Shown one piece after another: positions 34,906 through 42,715 of a DNA stretch of 64,000 bases. How positions within the stretch are numbered: position 1 is the first letter of the stretch; each line of letters starts with the position of its first letter. Source of the DNA: Amphiplicatus sp046296195 (lineage in GTDB: Bacteria; Pseudomonadota; Alphaproteobacteria; Caulobacterales; Parvularculaceae); NCBI GenBank assembly GCA_046296195.1, contig JBKBLR010000003.1, positions 1-64,000 of the forward strand. Reading direction: 5' to 3'. Position numbers and translations under genes: made by a program. The notes below the pieces were generated by a model, which saw nothing but the letters and a program-made list of their open reading frames with translations, was not told the origin of the DNA and searched no databases.

Positions 34906-35007
34906 GGCGCGCGCACCATAGGGATGCGGGCGCGCCATTTCCAGCGGCCGCAAGCCTGCCTCGCGCCCCAAAGGGACGCCTTTTCAAGCCGGCTCGTCAC
35001 GGTCGCT

Positions 35008-35925
35008 CTAGAGGAAGTTCAGCAGCGACAGATCGCGCGACTGGGCGAGGGCTTGCGCGGCCGCCTCGATGGCGAGCCGGTCCTGGTTGAGCCGGGCGAC
35101 GACTTCCGCAAGATCGACATCCTCAATCTCGGAGGCGACGATCTCGGCGAGATTGCGCCGCTGCACATTGCGGTCGACGGCGGCGGCGACCTGGCGCTGG
35201 GCGACGCCGTTTGCGCCCTGATGCTCGATGAGCGCAGCCGAAAGAGCGTCGAACTCGGCGACCTTGCCGACGAGGAAGGCGGCCTGCGCCGCCGTCAGCT
35301 GGCCGGAAAAGGGCCCGAGCGTTCCTGGCGCATCCGCAAGCTCCTTGAGCCTTGCGAGGATTCCGCCGGCGATCTCGTTCGCCGTGGCGCCACCGTCGAC
35401 CGTCGTTCCCTCCTCGACCGGCAGGCGCGTGCGCGCCGCCGCTGTGAAAAGATCGTCCGTGTTCGCCGCCGCCGCGAGATCGTCAATCGTGCGCGCATCG
35501 ACGGGCGGCGCGGCGCCGTCCGTTCCGCCGAAGACATAGACGCCGCTGGTTTCGGTGTTGAGCGCGGACAGGATCCGTTGCGCCTCGGTCGCCAGCTCGA
35601 CGAAGACGAGGTCGGCCGAGCCCGTGGACAGCGCGGTGACGAACCGGCTGCGCAGGCGCGCGAGGCTGTCGCCGATGGCGTCAAGCCCCGCCGCCTGGAC
35701 TTCGAGGCGCGAGGCGGCGACGCCCGCCGCCTTCTCATAAGCGGTCGCGCGATTGACGACGCCTTCGGCGCTGAGAAGCTGCTCGGTGCGGACGCCGACG
35801 CCGCTGTAGCGGTCGGAAACCTTGCCGCTCGCGAGCTGAATCTGGCGGCTTTGCGCCGCGCTCTGGGCGCGCTGGAAGCTTGAAAGAAGGATCTGCTGGA
35901 AGCCAAGATCGGAAATGCGGGTCAT
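35008..35925 (-). CDS. flgL: Flagellar hook-filament junction protein FlgL
   Basis: Flagellin-like adaptor (HAP3) between hook and filament, exported through the flagellar channel. The 305-residue product has the flagellin-type N-terminal helices (QQILLSSFQRAQSAAQSRQIQLASGKVSDRY, first 20 or so residues most telling) and C-terminal helices (EVVARLNQDRLAIEAAAQALAQ, then LSLLNFL at the end). A short central domain holds ALNTETSGVYVFGG, the FlgL hallmark. It follows flgK by 11 bases on the minus strand. Confidence 0.88.
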   Translation of the reverse strand: MTRISDLGFQQILLSSFQRAQSAAQSRQIQLASGKVSDRYSGVGVRTEQLLSAEGVVNRATAYEKAAGVAASRLEVQAAGLDAIGDSLARLRSRFVTALSTGSADLVFVELATEAQRILSALNTETSGVYVFGGTDGAAPPVDARTIDDLAAAANTDDLFTAAARTRLPVEEGTTVDGGATANEIAGGILARLKELADAPGTLGPFSGQLTAAQAAFLVGKVAEFDALSAALIEHQGANGVAQRQVAAAVDRNVQRRNLAEIVASEIEDVDLAEVVARLNQDRLAIEAAAQALAQSRDLSLLNFL

Positions 35926-35936
35926 TGGGGGGCCCC

Positions 35937-37256
35937 TCAGACGATTTGCAGGAGCGAACGCCAGAGTTCGTCGACCGCGGCGATCACCCGCGCATTCGCC
36001 GAATAGGCGCGCTGATAGAGAATGAGGTTTGAAAGCTCCTCGTCGAGATTGACGCCGGCGGAGGCCGCCGCGCGCGCCGAAAGCTCGGCGGACAGCAGGC
36101 GATCGGTCTCCGCCGCCCGCCCGGCATTGAGGGCGCGCGCGCCGATTTCGGCGACGGCGGCGTTCGCCGCGCGCGCCTCGCCTGTCGCGGCGACGTCAGC
36201 AAGCAGGATCGCGCCGGCGCCGTCATTGAGGCCGCCCGGCGCGCCCGACGCCGGCCGCGCGATCGCAAAGCTCGCCGGATCGGCGAGCAGCGCCGCGTTG
36301 ACCGAGAAGACGCCCGACGTCTCGACGATCAGCGGCGCGCCTGCCGGAACCGTCGCGCCGACGCCGACATTGCCGGCGTAGACGGCGTTGAGGCGGTCCG
36401 CGACGCCGCGCGCCGTCGTCTCGATGAGGGTCGCAAGGCGTGGCAGCTCGACATTGAGAAGCGCGACATGGCCGCCGATCGACCCGCCAGCGAGCCCGGC
36501 GGTGACATCCGTTCCGCCGACCGTCACCGCCGCTGGCGGGCCCACGGCGATCTCGACCACGTTGAAGACGGCCGAATTCACGAGGGCCGCGCCCGATGTC
36601 AGCGCCACGGACACGCGGCCGTCATCGCCGCGCGCAACCGAGACCGGCAGCAGGGAGGATAGTTCCGTCAGCCGCTGGTCGATGAGATCCGCGGCGCCGG
36701 CGCTGCGCGAGACCGTCTGGTTGAGGCGATAGATGTCTTCAAGCAGGGCGTTGGCGCGCGTTGCATCCGTGGCAAGGCGTCCCTCGGCGGCCGTCGCTTC
36801 CGCCGCGACAGCAGCGCCGGTGCGCGCGAAGGCGTCGAAGGCTTCCTGAAGCGCGGCGAGCGCATCCGCCTTGGCGACCGTCGAGGACGGATTGGCGCCG
36901 AGCGCTGTCAGCTTTGCGAAAGCCTCATCGAGCCGGTGGGCGAAGGAAATGTTGTCGCCCGGCGCGCCGAGCGAGGCTTCGATGGCGAAGAGCGCATCGG
37001 CGATCGCCTTGGTGCGCGCAGCGCCCGCCGACGCGCCGAACGAGGCGGCCTGCAGGAAGCGGTCCGCCGCGGCGCGGACAATGTCAACGTCGACGCCGGC
37101 GAACTGGTTGGGGATCGCATCGGTCTGGAACCGCGCCTCGCGCCGTGAAAATCCCGGCGTGTTGACATTGGCGATGTTTTCCGACGTCGCGGCGATCGCC
37201 GTCTGGTTGGCGAAGAGGCCGGAAACGGCGGTGCTGAGGGCGACCGAAAGGCTCAT
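35937..37256 (-). CDS. flgK: Flagellar hook-associated protein FlgK
   Basis: HAP1, the first junction protein on the hook. The 439-residue product begins SLSVALSTAVSGLFANQTAI and has the rod-hook signature SENIANVNTPGFSRREA. It ends with the matching C-terminal motif LSNLILYQRAYSANARVIAAVDELW. The start is ATG 37256; the longer open frame upstream has no family support. A good sigma-54 promoter lies about 155 bases upstream, as expected for a late flagellar gene under FlbD. It is somewhat short for FlgK (E. coli about 547). Confidence 0.92.
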   Translation of the reverse strand: MSLSVALSTAVSGLFANQTAIAATSENIANVNTPGFSRREARFQTDAIPNQFAGVDVDIVRAAADRFLQAASFGASAGAARTKAIADALFAIEASLGAPGDNISFAHRLDEAFAKLTALGANPSSTVAKADALAALQEAFDAFARTGAAVAAEATAAEGRLATDATRANALLEDIYRLNQTVSRSAGAADLIDQRLTELSSLLPVSVARGDDGRVSVALTSGAALVNSAVFNVVEIAVGPPAAVTVGGTDVTAGLAGGSIGGHVALLNVELPRLATLIETTARGVADRLNAVYAGNVGVGATVPAGAPLIVETSGVFSVNAALLADPASFAIARPASGAPGGLNDGAGAILLADVAATGEARAANAAVAEIGARALNAGRAAETDRLLSAELSARAAASAGVNLDEELSNLILYQRAYSANARVIAAVDELWRSLLQIV

Positions 37257-37410
37257 GACCAAGACTCCCCGCCGGGCAGGTTTTGCCGCCGCGGCGAAAG
37301 GCGCCCGGCAAAGCTTTCCGCATCCGCCGGATGCTTCCCGCGAAATCCCGGTAAAACAACGCTTTCTTGCATGGGTCGCGCGCGGTCCCTGAAGATCCCG
37401 GCGAGCAGGG

Positions 37411-37426
37411 TGCAATCCGCTTGCCT
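37411..37426 (-). promoter_or_regulatory. Sigma-54 promoter for flgK-flgL
   Basis: On the minus strand the site reads AGGCAAGCGGATTGCA. It matches 10 of the 12 fixed positions of TGGCACG-N4-TTGCA, with the exact 10-base gap between the GG and GC elements. The start point would be near 37400, leaving a leader of about 145 bases before flgK. The sigma-54 activator FlbD is encoded in this window. Confidence 0.6.
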
Positions 37427-37714
37427 CGGGCGGCGGCGCGCACCCTGGTCGTGCGATTGGGGGCTTGGCTGACGAGCGCGAGCGCGCCGGTTTTGCGGTC
37501 TTCAGCGGAATTCTCCGGAATGTCCGGAAAGTCCGGAACGTTCGGACCTGCCCGGCGTCGTTGCGGCGGCCTCGAGCTTCGCCGTTCAGAAGCGCGCCGG
37601 GCGGAGGAACTTCCATCACCATCACCACCAAGACCTTCCTTCCATCGTCGTTTCAGGGTCGGCGCAAAAAAGCGACAGCGCACCCGACAGACGCCGATCC
37701 TAAAGCGGCGCCGA

Positions 37715-37748
37715 GGGGGGTGGGATAACCTGGGGGATAAGGTGGGGG
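37715..37748 (+). repeat. G-quadruplex-type motif from GGGGGATAA repeats
   Basis: Four G-runs (37715-37720, 37722-37724, 37732-37736, 37744-37748) are separated by loops of 1, 7 and 7 bases (T, ATAACCT, ATAAGGT). They fit the canonical G3+N1-7 pattern. The unit GGGGGATAA is repeated, so this may simply be a short degenerate repeat. It lies in the promoter region between flgK and fliK. Confidence 0.45.
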
Positions 37749-38022
37749 ATAACTCCTCAGACGCCGCCTCAAGTCACGAACAAATCCGCTTCCGGATCAA
37801 TGCGCTCTATGGTTAACGGCGAGCAGGAATCGGGCGCCCTGCTGCAGCAACCGGATCGCGAGGCCATTTTGGATTTTTTCGCGCCCGGCAGGTATTTTCG
37901 AGCGTCGGCAGCATGAGTGCGGGCCGGCCGCGTTTTCCGCGGCGACAGGCGCTTTGCGTCTCGCGCTTTCGGCTTCCGGCAGGAAAAATCTGCAGGCTGA
38001 TTATTGCCGGCTGACGCGCCGG

Positions 38023-38037
38023 TTAACGCGCGATTAG
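38023..38037. promoter_or_regulatory. CtrA-type box upstream of fliK
   Basis: TTAACGCGCGATTAG fits TTAA-N7-TTAA with one mismatch, 63 bases upstream of the fliK ATG. This places the hook operon fliK-flgD-flgE under possible CtrA control. Confidence 0.5.
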
Positions 38038-38100
38038 GCATGAAAGTCGAGCAAGTCCGCCATTTCCCGCAATGGCGTCATCCTTGCCAGGAGCGCGGCC

Positions 38101-38985
38101 ATGGTGAACGCCGCCGCCCTTTTGCTGACGCCGACGACGAGCGCTGCGCCGAACCCTGCGAGCGCGCAGGCTGCCGAGCGCGAGCGCCCTGCCTTCTCCC
38201 CTGCCTTCTCCTTTGACGAGGCGGTCGCCTCCGCACGCCGGAACGCCGCGCGCGCGCTCGAGATTCATGGCGGGGCCCCGACCGGGGCTGTGACGCGCGC
38301 CGCCGACGCGCCGCAGGCCGAAGTGGCGGGCGCCGAAGGAAGCGCCCCCGCCCGGGCAGCGACACAGGAAGCGCCGACAGCCAATCGTGCGTCTCCAGCG
38401 GCCGCCGCCCAACCCCCTGCGCCAACGCCGGCCGCGGCAGCGCCCTCAGGCTCACCCTTGCCCGCAGCAGCCGCCGCGAGGCCTGCCGTTGCGGTCGCGG
38501 CGGCGACGGCGGCCCAGCCGGCGCCGACCGCTCCAACGGCTGTCGCGTCGGTCCGCGACGCCGCCGCACGCGCCAAGGCCGAGATCCCTCGCCTCGCCCC
38601 GCCGGCGCGGGCGCCGGCGCTGTCTCTGACGCAGTTCGCGGACATCCTCGCGCGGCGTCTCGACCGGGCGAGCCAGTTCGACCTGCGGCTCGATCCGCCG
38701 TCGCTCGGCGGCGTTGAAGGGCGCCTGACCCTCACTGACGATGGCGCAGCGACGCTTTCGCTCGCCTTCGACAGTTCCGCCGCGTTCGATCTTTTCCGGC
38801 GCGACGAGGCCGCCTTGCGCCAGGCGCTCGCCAATGCGGGCTTCGACCTGCCGCGCGACAATCTTCAGATGAGCTTTCGCGCGGCGCCGCGGGAAACATC
38901 GGCGCGCGCCGCCGACGCTCCCGCCGCCGCATCGGCCGTCACCCTCGCGCCGCTCCACCGCGGCCTCATCGACATCCGCGCCTAG
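38101..38985 (+). CDS. fliK: Flagellar hook-length control protein FliK
   Basis: Exported molecular ruler that ends hook growth and switches export to filament-type substrates. The 294-residue product has a long Ala- and Pro-rich middle (residues about 20-165) as usual for the ruler part. The C-terminal switch domain reads RASQFDLRLDPPSLGGVEGR and LRQALANAGFDLPRDNLQMS. The start ATG has AGGAG seven bases upstream. flgD follows 6 bases on. Similarity is mainly in the last 100 residues, so the call rests on that domain and on context. Confidence 0.85.
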   Translation: MVNAAALLLTPTTSAAPNPASAQAAERERPAFSPAFSFDEAVASARRNAARALEIHGGAPTGAVTRAADAPQAEVAGAEGSAPARAATQEAPTANRASPAAAAQPPAPTPAAAAPSGSPLPAAAAARPAVAVAAATAAQPAPTAPTAVASVRDAAARAKAEIPRLAPPARAPALSLTQFADILARRLDRASQFDLRLDPPSLGGVEGRLTLTDDGAATLSLAFDSSAAFDLFRRDEAALRQALANAGFDLPRDNLQMSFRAAPRETSARAADAPAAASAVTLAPLHRGLIDIRA

Positions 38986-38991
38986 GAGGCC

Positions 38992-39630
38992 ATGATGGAC
39001 ATCGCTTCGATCGCCCAGGCGCAATCAGGCGCAACCGCCGCAGGAACGCGCATCGCCGGCGATTTCAACACTTTCCTGACGCTGCTGACGGCGCAGCTTC
39101 GCAATCAGGACCCGCTCGATCCGCTCGACACCGACAAGTTCGTCTCACAGCTTGTCGAGTTCTCCTCCGTCGAGCAGTCGATCCAGACGAACCGGAACCT
39201 TGAAGCGCTGATCGCGCTGCAATCGGGCGCCGCAACATCGAACGCTCTGGCGCTCCTCGGACAGACGGTCGTCTTCGCCGGCGACCGCGCAATTGTGAAA
39301 GACGGCCTTGCCGAATGGCGCTATGCGGTCCCTGCCGGCGCAAGCGCCGTCTCGCTGTCAATCCTTGATTCCGAAGGGCGCGTCGTGTCGCAAACGGCCG
39401 GAGCAACCGCCGCCGGCGAGCACTCCTTCGTCTTCACCGACGGCGCCGAAGGCGCGACCTACCGCCTCACCGTCGCCGCCGTCGACAGAAGCGGCGCAAC
39501 TCTCACCGCGCCGGCGCGCTCGCTCGCGCCGGTGACGAGCGTATCGCTCAGCACGGGCGCGCCCGTCCTTACGACGCTGCTCGGCGATGTCGCCCTCGCA
39601 AGCGTCACCCGCGTCATCTCCCGGCGATAG
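38992..39630 (+). CDS. flgD: Flagellar hook assembly protein FlgD
   Basis: Scaffold cap for hook growth. The 212-residue product has the diagnostic N-terminal motif FNTFLTLLTAQLRNQDPLDPLDTDKFVSQLVEFSSVEQ (residues about 24-61; the part LLTAQLRNQDPLDP is the clearest). The FlgD-type Ig-like and tudor-like domains follow (AVSLSILDSEGRVV, AGATAAGEHSF). ATG 38992 and ATG 38995 are adjacent; either may be used. It lies between fliK and the hook protein gene. Confidence 0.93.
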   Translation: MMDIASIAQAQSGATAAGTRIAGDFNTFLTLLTAQLRNQDPLDPLDTDKFVSQLVEFSSVEQSIQTNRNLEALIALQSGAATSNALALLGQTVVFAGDRAIVKDGLAEWRYAVPAGASAVSLSILDSEGRVVSQTAGATAAGEHSFVFTDGAEGATYRLTVAAVDRSGATLTAPARSLAPVTSVSLSTGAPVLTTLLGDVALASVTRVISRR

Positions 39631-39639
39631 GATCGGCAC

Positions 39640-40500
39640 ATGAGCTTCACCGGCATCTTCGCTATCGGCGTATCGAGCCTCACCGCGTTCGCAAAGGGCA
39701 TCGAGGCGATTTCAGGCAATGTCGCGAACGCCGACACCACCGGCTACAAGCGCGTGCGGACGGATTTCGAGGCGCTGCTGTCGACGAGCCGCAATTCCGG
39801 CGGCTTCGTGAGCGCTGGTTCGGCCGGCTCCGGCGTCGCCGCTGCGGCGCGCCAGCTCTTCAGCGAGCAAGGCTCCGTCACGCGCAACGACCAGGCGACG
39901 CATGTCGCCGTCGCCGGCGCCGGATGGTTCATCGTCTCGCGCTCGCCGCAAGGCGCATCCGCCGGCGATCTTCTCTACACGCGGGCGGGTGATTTCCGCC
40001 CTGACGCGAATGGCGATCTTGTCAACTCGGCCGGCTTCTACCTCCAAGGGACGACCTCTGCTTCCGGGACTTCGCTGACCGCGCAGGGTCTTCAGACCGT
40101 AAACCTCAACCGCCTTCCCGCCGGCGCCGAGGCATCGAGCCTCGGCGCGCTCGTCTCCGTCGAGATCGGTTCCGACGGCGGCGTTGAAGCGACCTATGCG
40201 AACGGCTCAGTCCACCGGATCTATCGCATTCCGCTCGCGCTCTTCACAAACGAGGCGGGGCTCGCCCTCGCTGACCGCACCGCCGTGCGCGTCACCGCGC
40301 AGTCGGGCGAGGCGGAGATCGCCGCCGCCGGCGCCGGACGGGCGGGCGCGATCGAGGGGGCCGCGCTCGAAGGCTCGACCGTCGACATCGGGACGGAGTT
40401 CTCCTCCCTCATTGCGACGCAGCGCGCCTATGCGACCGGCGCGCGCATCCTCAGGACCGCAGATGAGCTCTGGCGGACCCTAGTTTCGACCGCCGCATGA
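39640..40500 (+). CDS. flgE: Flagellar hook protein, short FlgE-type
   Basis: Hook/rod family protein, next to flgD and so most likely the hook subunit FlgE. The 286-residue product has the family N-terminus (SLTAFAKGIEAISGNVANADTTGYKRVRTDF, with NVANADTTGYK the core) and C-terminus (EFSSLIATQRAYATGARILRTADELW). The middle includes VAVAGAGWFIVSRS and LYTRAGDFRPDANGDLVNSAGFYLQG. At 286 residues it is much shorter than E. coli FlgE (about 400) or the 591-residue Caulobacter hook protein, so the outer D2/D3 part seems small or missing. FlgF is an alternative call on length. Confidence 0.8.
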   Translation: MSFTGIFAIGVSSLTAFAKGIEAISGNVANADTTGYKRVRTDFEALLSTSRNSGGFVSAGSAGSGVAAAARQLFSEQGSVTRNDQATHVAVAGAGWFIVSRSPQGASAGDLLYTRAGDFRPDANGDLVNSAGFYLQGTTSASGTSLTAQGLQTVNLNRLPAGAEASSLGALVSVEIGSDGGVEATYANGSVHRIYRIPLALFTNEAGLALADRTAVRVTAQSGEAEIAAAGAGRAGAIEGAALEGSTVDIGTEFSSLIATQRAYATGARILRTADELWRTLVSTAA

Positions 40501-40577
40501 GCGCCGCGGCGGGACCGCGCCGTCCCGATCCGGCGCCCACTCCGTAGACGGATGTTTTACTTAGGTCCGTCAACATC

Positions 40578-40616
40578 TTAGCGCGTAATTTACTGTGACG
40601 CTTAGCGCAATTTTAA
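40578..40616. promoter_or_regulatory. Two tandem CtrA-type boxes upstream of sciP
   Basis: TTAGCGCGTAATTTA (40578-40592) and TTAGCGCAATTTTAA (40602-40616) fit TTAA-N7-TTAA with two and one mismatches. Both start with the same CTTAGCGC and are 24 bases apart. They lie 56-94 bases before the sciP ATG. CtrA-activated sciP transcription is known in Caulobacter. Confidence 0.6.
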
Positions 40617-40671
40617 AAGCGCGAGCCTAGGGTGGCGAGATGTAGTTGCGTATCTTGAGGGAAGACCCAAC

Positions 40672-40962
40672 ATGACTTCCGCCGCATATCAGGCAGCGTC
40701 GCAGCGTTCGAAGGAGCCCTATGTCATCGGCCCCGACGGCATGCCGCTGACGCTCGCCGACCTGCCCCCGCGCACGACCAAGCGTTGGGTCATTCGCCGC
40801 AAGGCGGAAGTGGTCGCCGCCGTCCGCGGCGGCCTTCTGACGCTCGAAGAAGCCTGTGAGCGTTACCAGCTGACAGTCGAGGAATTTCTCGCCTGGCAGA
40901 AGGCGATCGAGCAATATGGGATGCCGGGGCTTCGCGCGACGCGCGTCCAGCAATATCGCTGA
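40672..40962 (+). CDS. sciP: SciP, CtrA inhibitory protein (DUF1153)
   Basis: Small helix-turn-helix protein that in Caulobacter binds CtrA and blocks its recruitment of RNA polymerase, limiting CtrA-driven promoters to part of the cell cycle. The 96-residue product shows the family core KRWVIRRKAEVVAAVRGGLL, TLEEACERYQLTVEEFLAWQ and the preceding YVIGPDGMPLTLADLPP. It lies between the hook operon and the fliF operon, both flagellar, and has two CtrA-type boxes upstream and a strong terminator downstream, so it is a single-gene unit. Confidence 0.94.
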   Translation: MTSAAYQAASQRSKEPYVIGPDGMPLTLADLPPRTTKRWVIRRKAEVVAAVRGGLLTLEEACERYQLTVEEFLAWQKAIEQYGMPGLRATRVQQYR

Positions 40963-40996
40963 CCTGCGGTTCATCTCTCGTTAAGAAATCTCGAAG

Positions 40997-41033
40997 GCCC
41001 CGCGTCCCTCCGGCGCGGGGCTCTCGCTTTTTT
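40997..41033 (+). terminator. Rho-independent terminator after sciP
   Basis: An 8-bp stem GCCCCGCG (40997-41004) with CGCGGGGC (41014-41021), a 9-base loop, and six T at 41028-41033. It lies 34 bases after the sciP stop and separates sciP from fliF. Confidence 0.85.
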
Positions 41034-41059
41034 GACGCTGCGATCACGCAGTCTCGCGC

Positions 41060-41074
41060 CTAACGGAATCTTTA
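41060..41074. promoter_or_regulatory. Weak CtrA-type box upstream of fliF
   Basis: CTAACGGAATCTTTA fits TTAA-N7-TTAA with two mismatches, about 70 bases upstream of the fliF GTG. CtrA control of fliF is known in Caulobacter; here the site is only suggestive. Confidence 0.35.
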
Positions 41075-41143
41075 CGCTGCAGGGGGCAAATTTTGCCCAG
41101 CGTCGCCGGGGATGGGACCGGTGCGCGGGTGAGGGCGAAAGCC

Positions 41144-42715
41144 GTGAACGAATTGCTGGGGATGGCTCGGTCTTACGGGACCGCCAGAATCGCCGCTGTC
41201 GCAGCCGTGACGGTCGCCGTCGCGGCGGTTCTTTACTTCATGGCGCTGCGCGCGACGGCGCCGACCATGGCCGTGCTTTATTCCGGACTGTCGCTTGAGG
41301 ACGGCGCCGAGGCCTCCGCGCTCCTCGAAGCGGGCGGCGTCCGCCACGACGTGCGCGAGGCGAACGGCAAGGTCACGATCTATGCGCCGGCGAATGACCG
41401 CGCGCGGCTGAAGCTTTCTCTCGCCGCGGACGGCTTCGTCGCCTCGACCGGCGCAGTCGGCTATGAGATCTTCGACAAGCAGGACGCGCTCGGCGTCACG
41501 TCGTTTCAGCAGAATATCAACAAGCTTCGCGCGCTTGAGGGCGAGATTGCGCGCACCATTGCGACGCTGTCGGGCGTGCGCGGCGCACGCGTTCATCTCG
41601 TGATGCCGGAGCGCGCGCTCTTTGCGCGCGACCGTGAGGAGGCGACCGCCTCGATCGTCGTCGACGCTCCGGGTGGTCTCGACAAGCGGTCGGTGAAGGC
41701 GATCGTCAATCTCGCGGCGTCGGCGGTTCCGGGATTGAAGCCCGCGCGGGTGACGGTGCTCGATCAGGCGGGCGCCCTTCTCGCGTCGGGACAGGAGGGC
41801 GACGATCCGCTCGCGACGTCGGGCGGCGTCGACGAGCGCATCGCGGCGACCGAGGCGCGCATCCGCCGCACGGTGGAGGATCTTGTCGGCCGCATCGTCG
41901 GCCCGGACAATCTTCGCGTGCAGGTGGCCGCCGAACTCGATTTCAGCCGGATCACCGAAACAGCGAACATCATCGATCCCGACAGCCAGACGGTCCTTTC
42001 CTCCTCCACCGTGGAAGATCAGTCAAACGACCGCGACCCGGCGGCAGCGCGCGGCGTCACCATCGCCAACCAGCTGCCCGAAGCGGCGGTCGTCGACCCG
42101 GCGCAAGCCGGCCTCGCCGCGACCTCGTCGGCGCGCCGCGTCGAGGAGACCACCAATTATGAAATGACGCGCACGGTGAGGAACGAGGTGCGCGAGATTG
42201 GGGGCCTCAAGCGCCTTTCTGTCGCCGTCGCGCTCAACACCGCGGCCGCGCCGCGCGAGCCGGCGGAACTTTCCCGCATCGCCTCGCTCGTGCAGGCGGC
42301 GGTCGGCTACAATCCTGCGCGCGGCGATCAGGTGAGCATCGTCGAGACGCCGTTCCAGCCGATAACGGTGAACGCCGCCGGAACAGGCGGAACCGCCATG
42401 TCTGCGCCTGACGCGCCCGCCGAGAATCCGACCCTCTTGCGCGCCGGCGAGATCGCGGCGGCGACGGCGATCATCATCGCGCTCATCGCCTTCGTGCTGC
42501 GTCCCCTGCTGACGGCGCCCGCGTCGCCGCTGGCGCAATCGCAGACGCACGCTCTCGGCGCTGCTGCAGCGGCGTCGACCGCCCTGCCCGCGCCCGCCCT
42601 TGGCGCAGAAGCGGCCGCGCCCGCCGCCTCGATCCGGCGCGTCGCCGAAGTCGTCAAAACGAACGCCTCTGAATCGGCCGTCATCCTCAAGGACTGGATC
42701 CGCAAAGCGTCATGA
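41144..42715 (+). CDS. fliF: Flagellar MS-ring protein FliF
   Basis: Builds the membrane ring on which the motor and export gate assemble. The 523-residue product has two membrane helices, IAAVAAVTVAVAAVLYFMAL at the N-terminus and AATAIIIALIAFVLRPLL near residue 450. The YscJ/FliF domain is seen in MAVLYSGLSLEDGAEA and QQNINKLRALEGEIARTI, followed by GVRGARVHLVMPERALF. The C-terminal tail that binds FliG is present. I start at GTG 41144, with GAGGG upstream; GTG 41129 and TTG 41093 are in frame but poorer. It overlaps fliG by four bases. Confidence 0.93.
   Translation: MNELLGMARSYGTARIAAVAAVTVAVAAVLYFMALRATAPTMAVLYSGLSLEDGAEASALLEAGGVRHDVREANGKVTIYAPANDRARLKLSLAADGFVASTGAVGYEIFDKQDALGVTSFQQNINKLRALEGEIARTIATLSGVRGARVHLVMPERALFARDREEATASIVVDAPGGLDKRSVKAIVNLAASAVPGLKPARVTVLDQAGALLASGQEGDDPLATSGGVDERIAATEARIRRTVEDLVGRIVGPDNLRVQVAAELDFSRITETANIIDPDSQTVLSSSTVEDQSNDRDPAAARGVTIANQLPEAAVVDPAQAGLAATSSARRVEETTNYEMTRTVRNEVREIGGLKRLSVAVALNTAAAPREPAELSRIASLVQAAVGYNPARGDQVSIVETPFQPITVNAAGTGGTAMSAPDAPAENPTLLRAGEIAAATAIIIALIAFVLRPLLTAPASPLAQSQTHALGAAAAASTALPAPALGAEAAAPAASIRRVAEVVKTNASESAVILKDWIRKAS

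Larger units (their letters stand above)
37257..38100. other. Long intergenic region between divergent flagellar operons
   Basis: No convincing gene is visible in these 844 bases. Features supported separately are a sigma-54 promoter for flgK (37411-37426), a G-quadruplex-type motif (37715-37748) and a CtrA-type box for fliK (38023-38037). A lone GTTAAC half-site lies near 37813. The base composition is mixed, with several homopolymer runs, unlike the coding regions around it. Confidence 0.5.

Noticed and set aside
37367..37816. Open frames in the flgK-fliK intergenic region
   Set aside because: No ribosome site or family resemblance, Arg-rich composition and homopolymer runs; treated as non-coding.
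38073..38088. Sigma-54-like TGGCGTCATCCTTGCC before fliK
   Set aside because: The spacing is right, but a start point near 38099 would remove the strong AGGAG ribosome site at 38089-38093. It matches only 8 of 12 fixed positions.
41082..41097. Sigma-54-like GGGGGCAAATTTTGCC before fliF
   Set aside because: Only 7 of 12 fixed positions match, and it is mostly explained by the GGGCAAATTTTGCCC palindrome. fliF is usually an early, CtrA-type gene.
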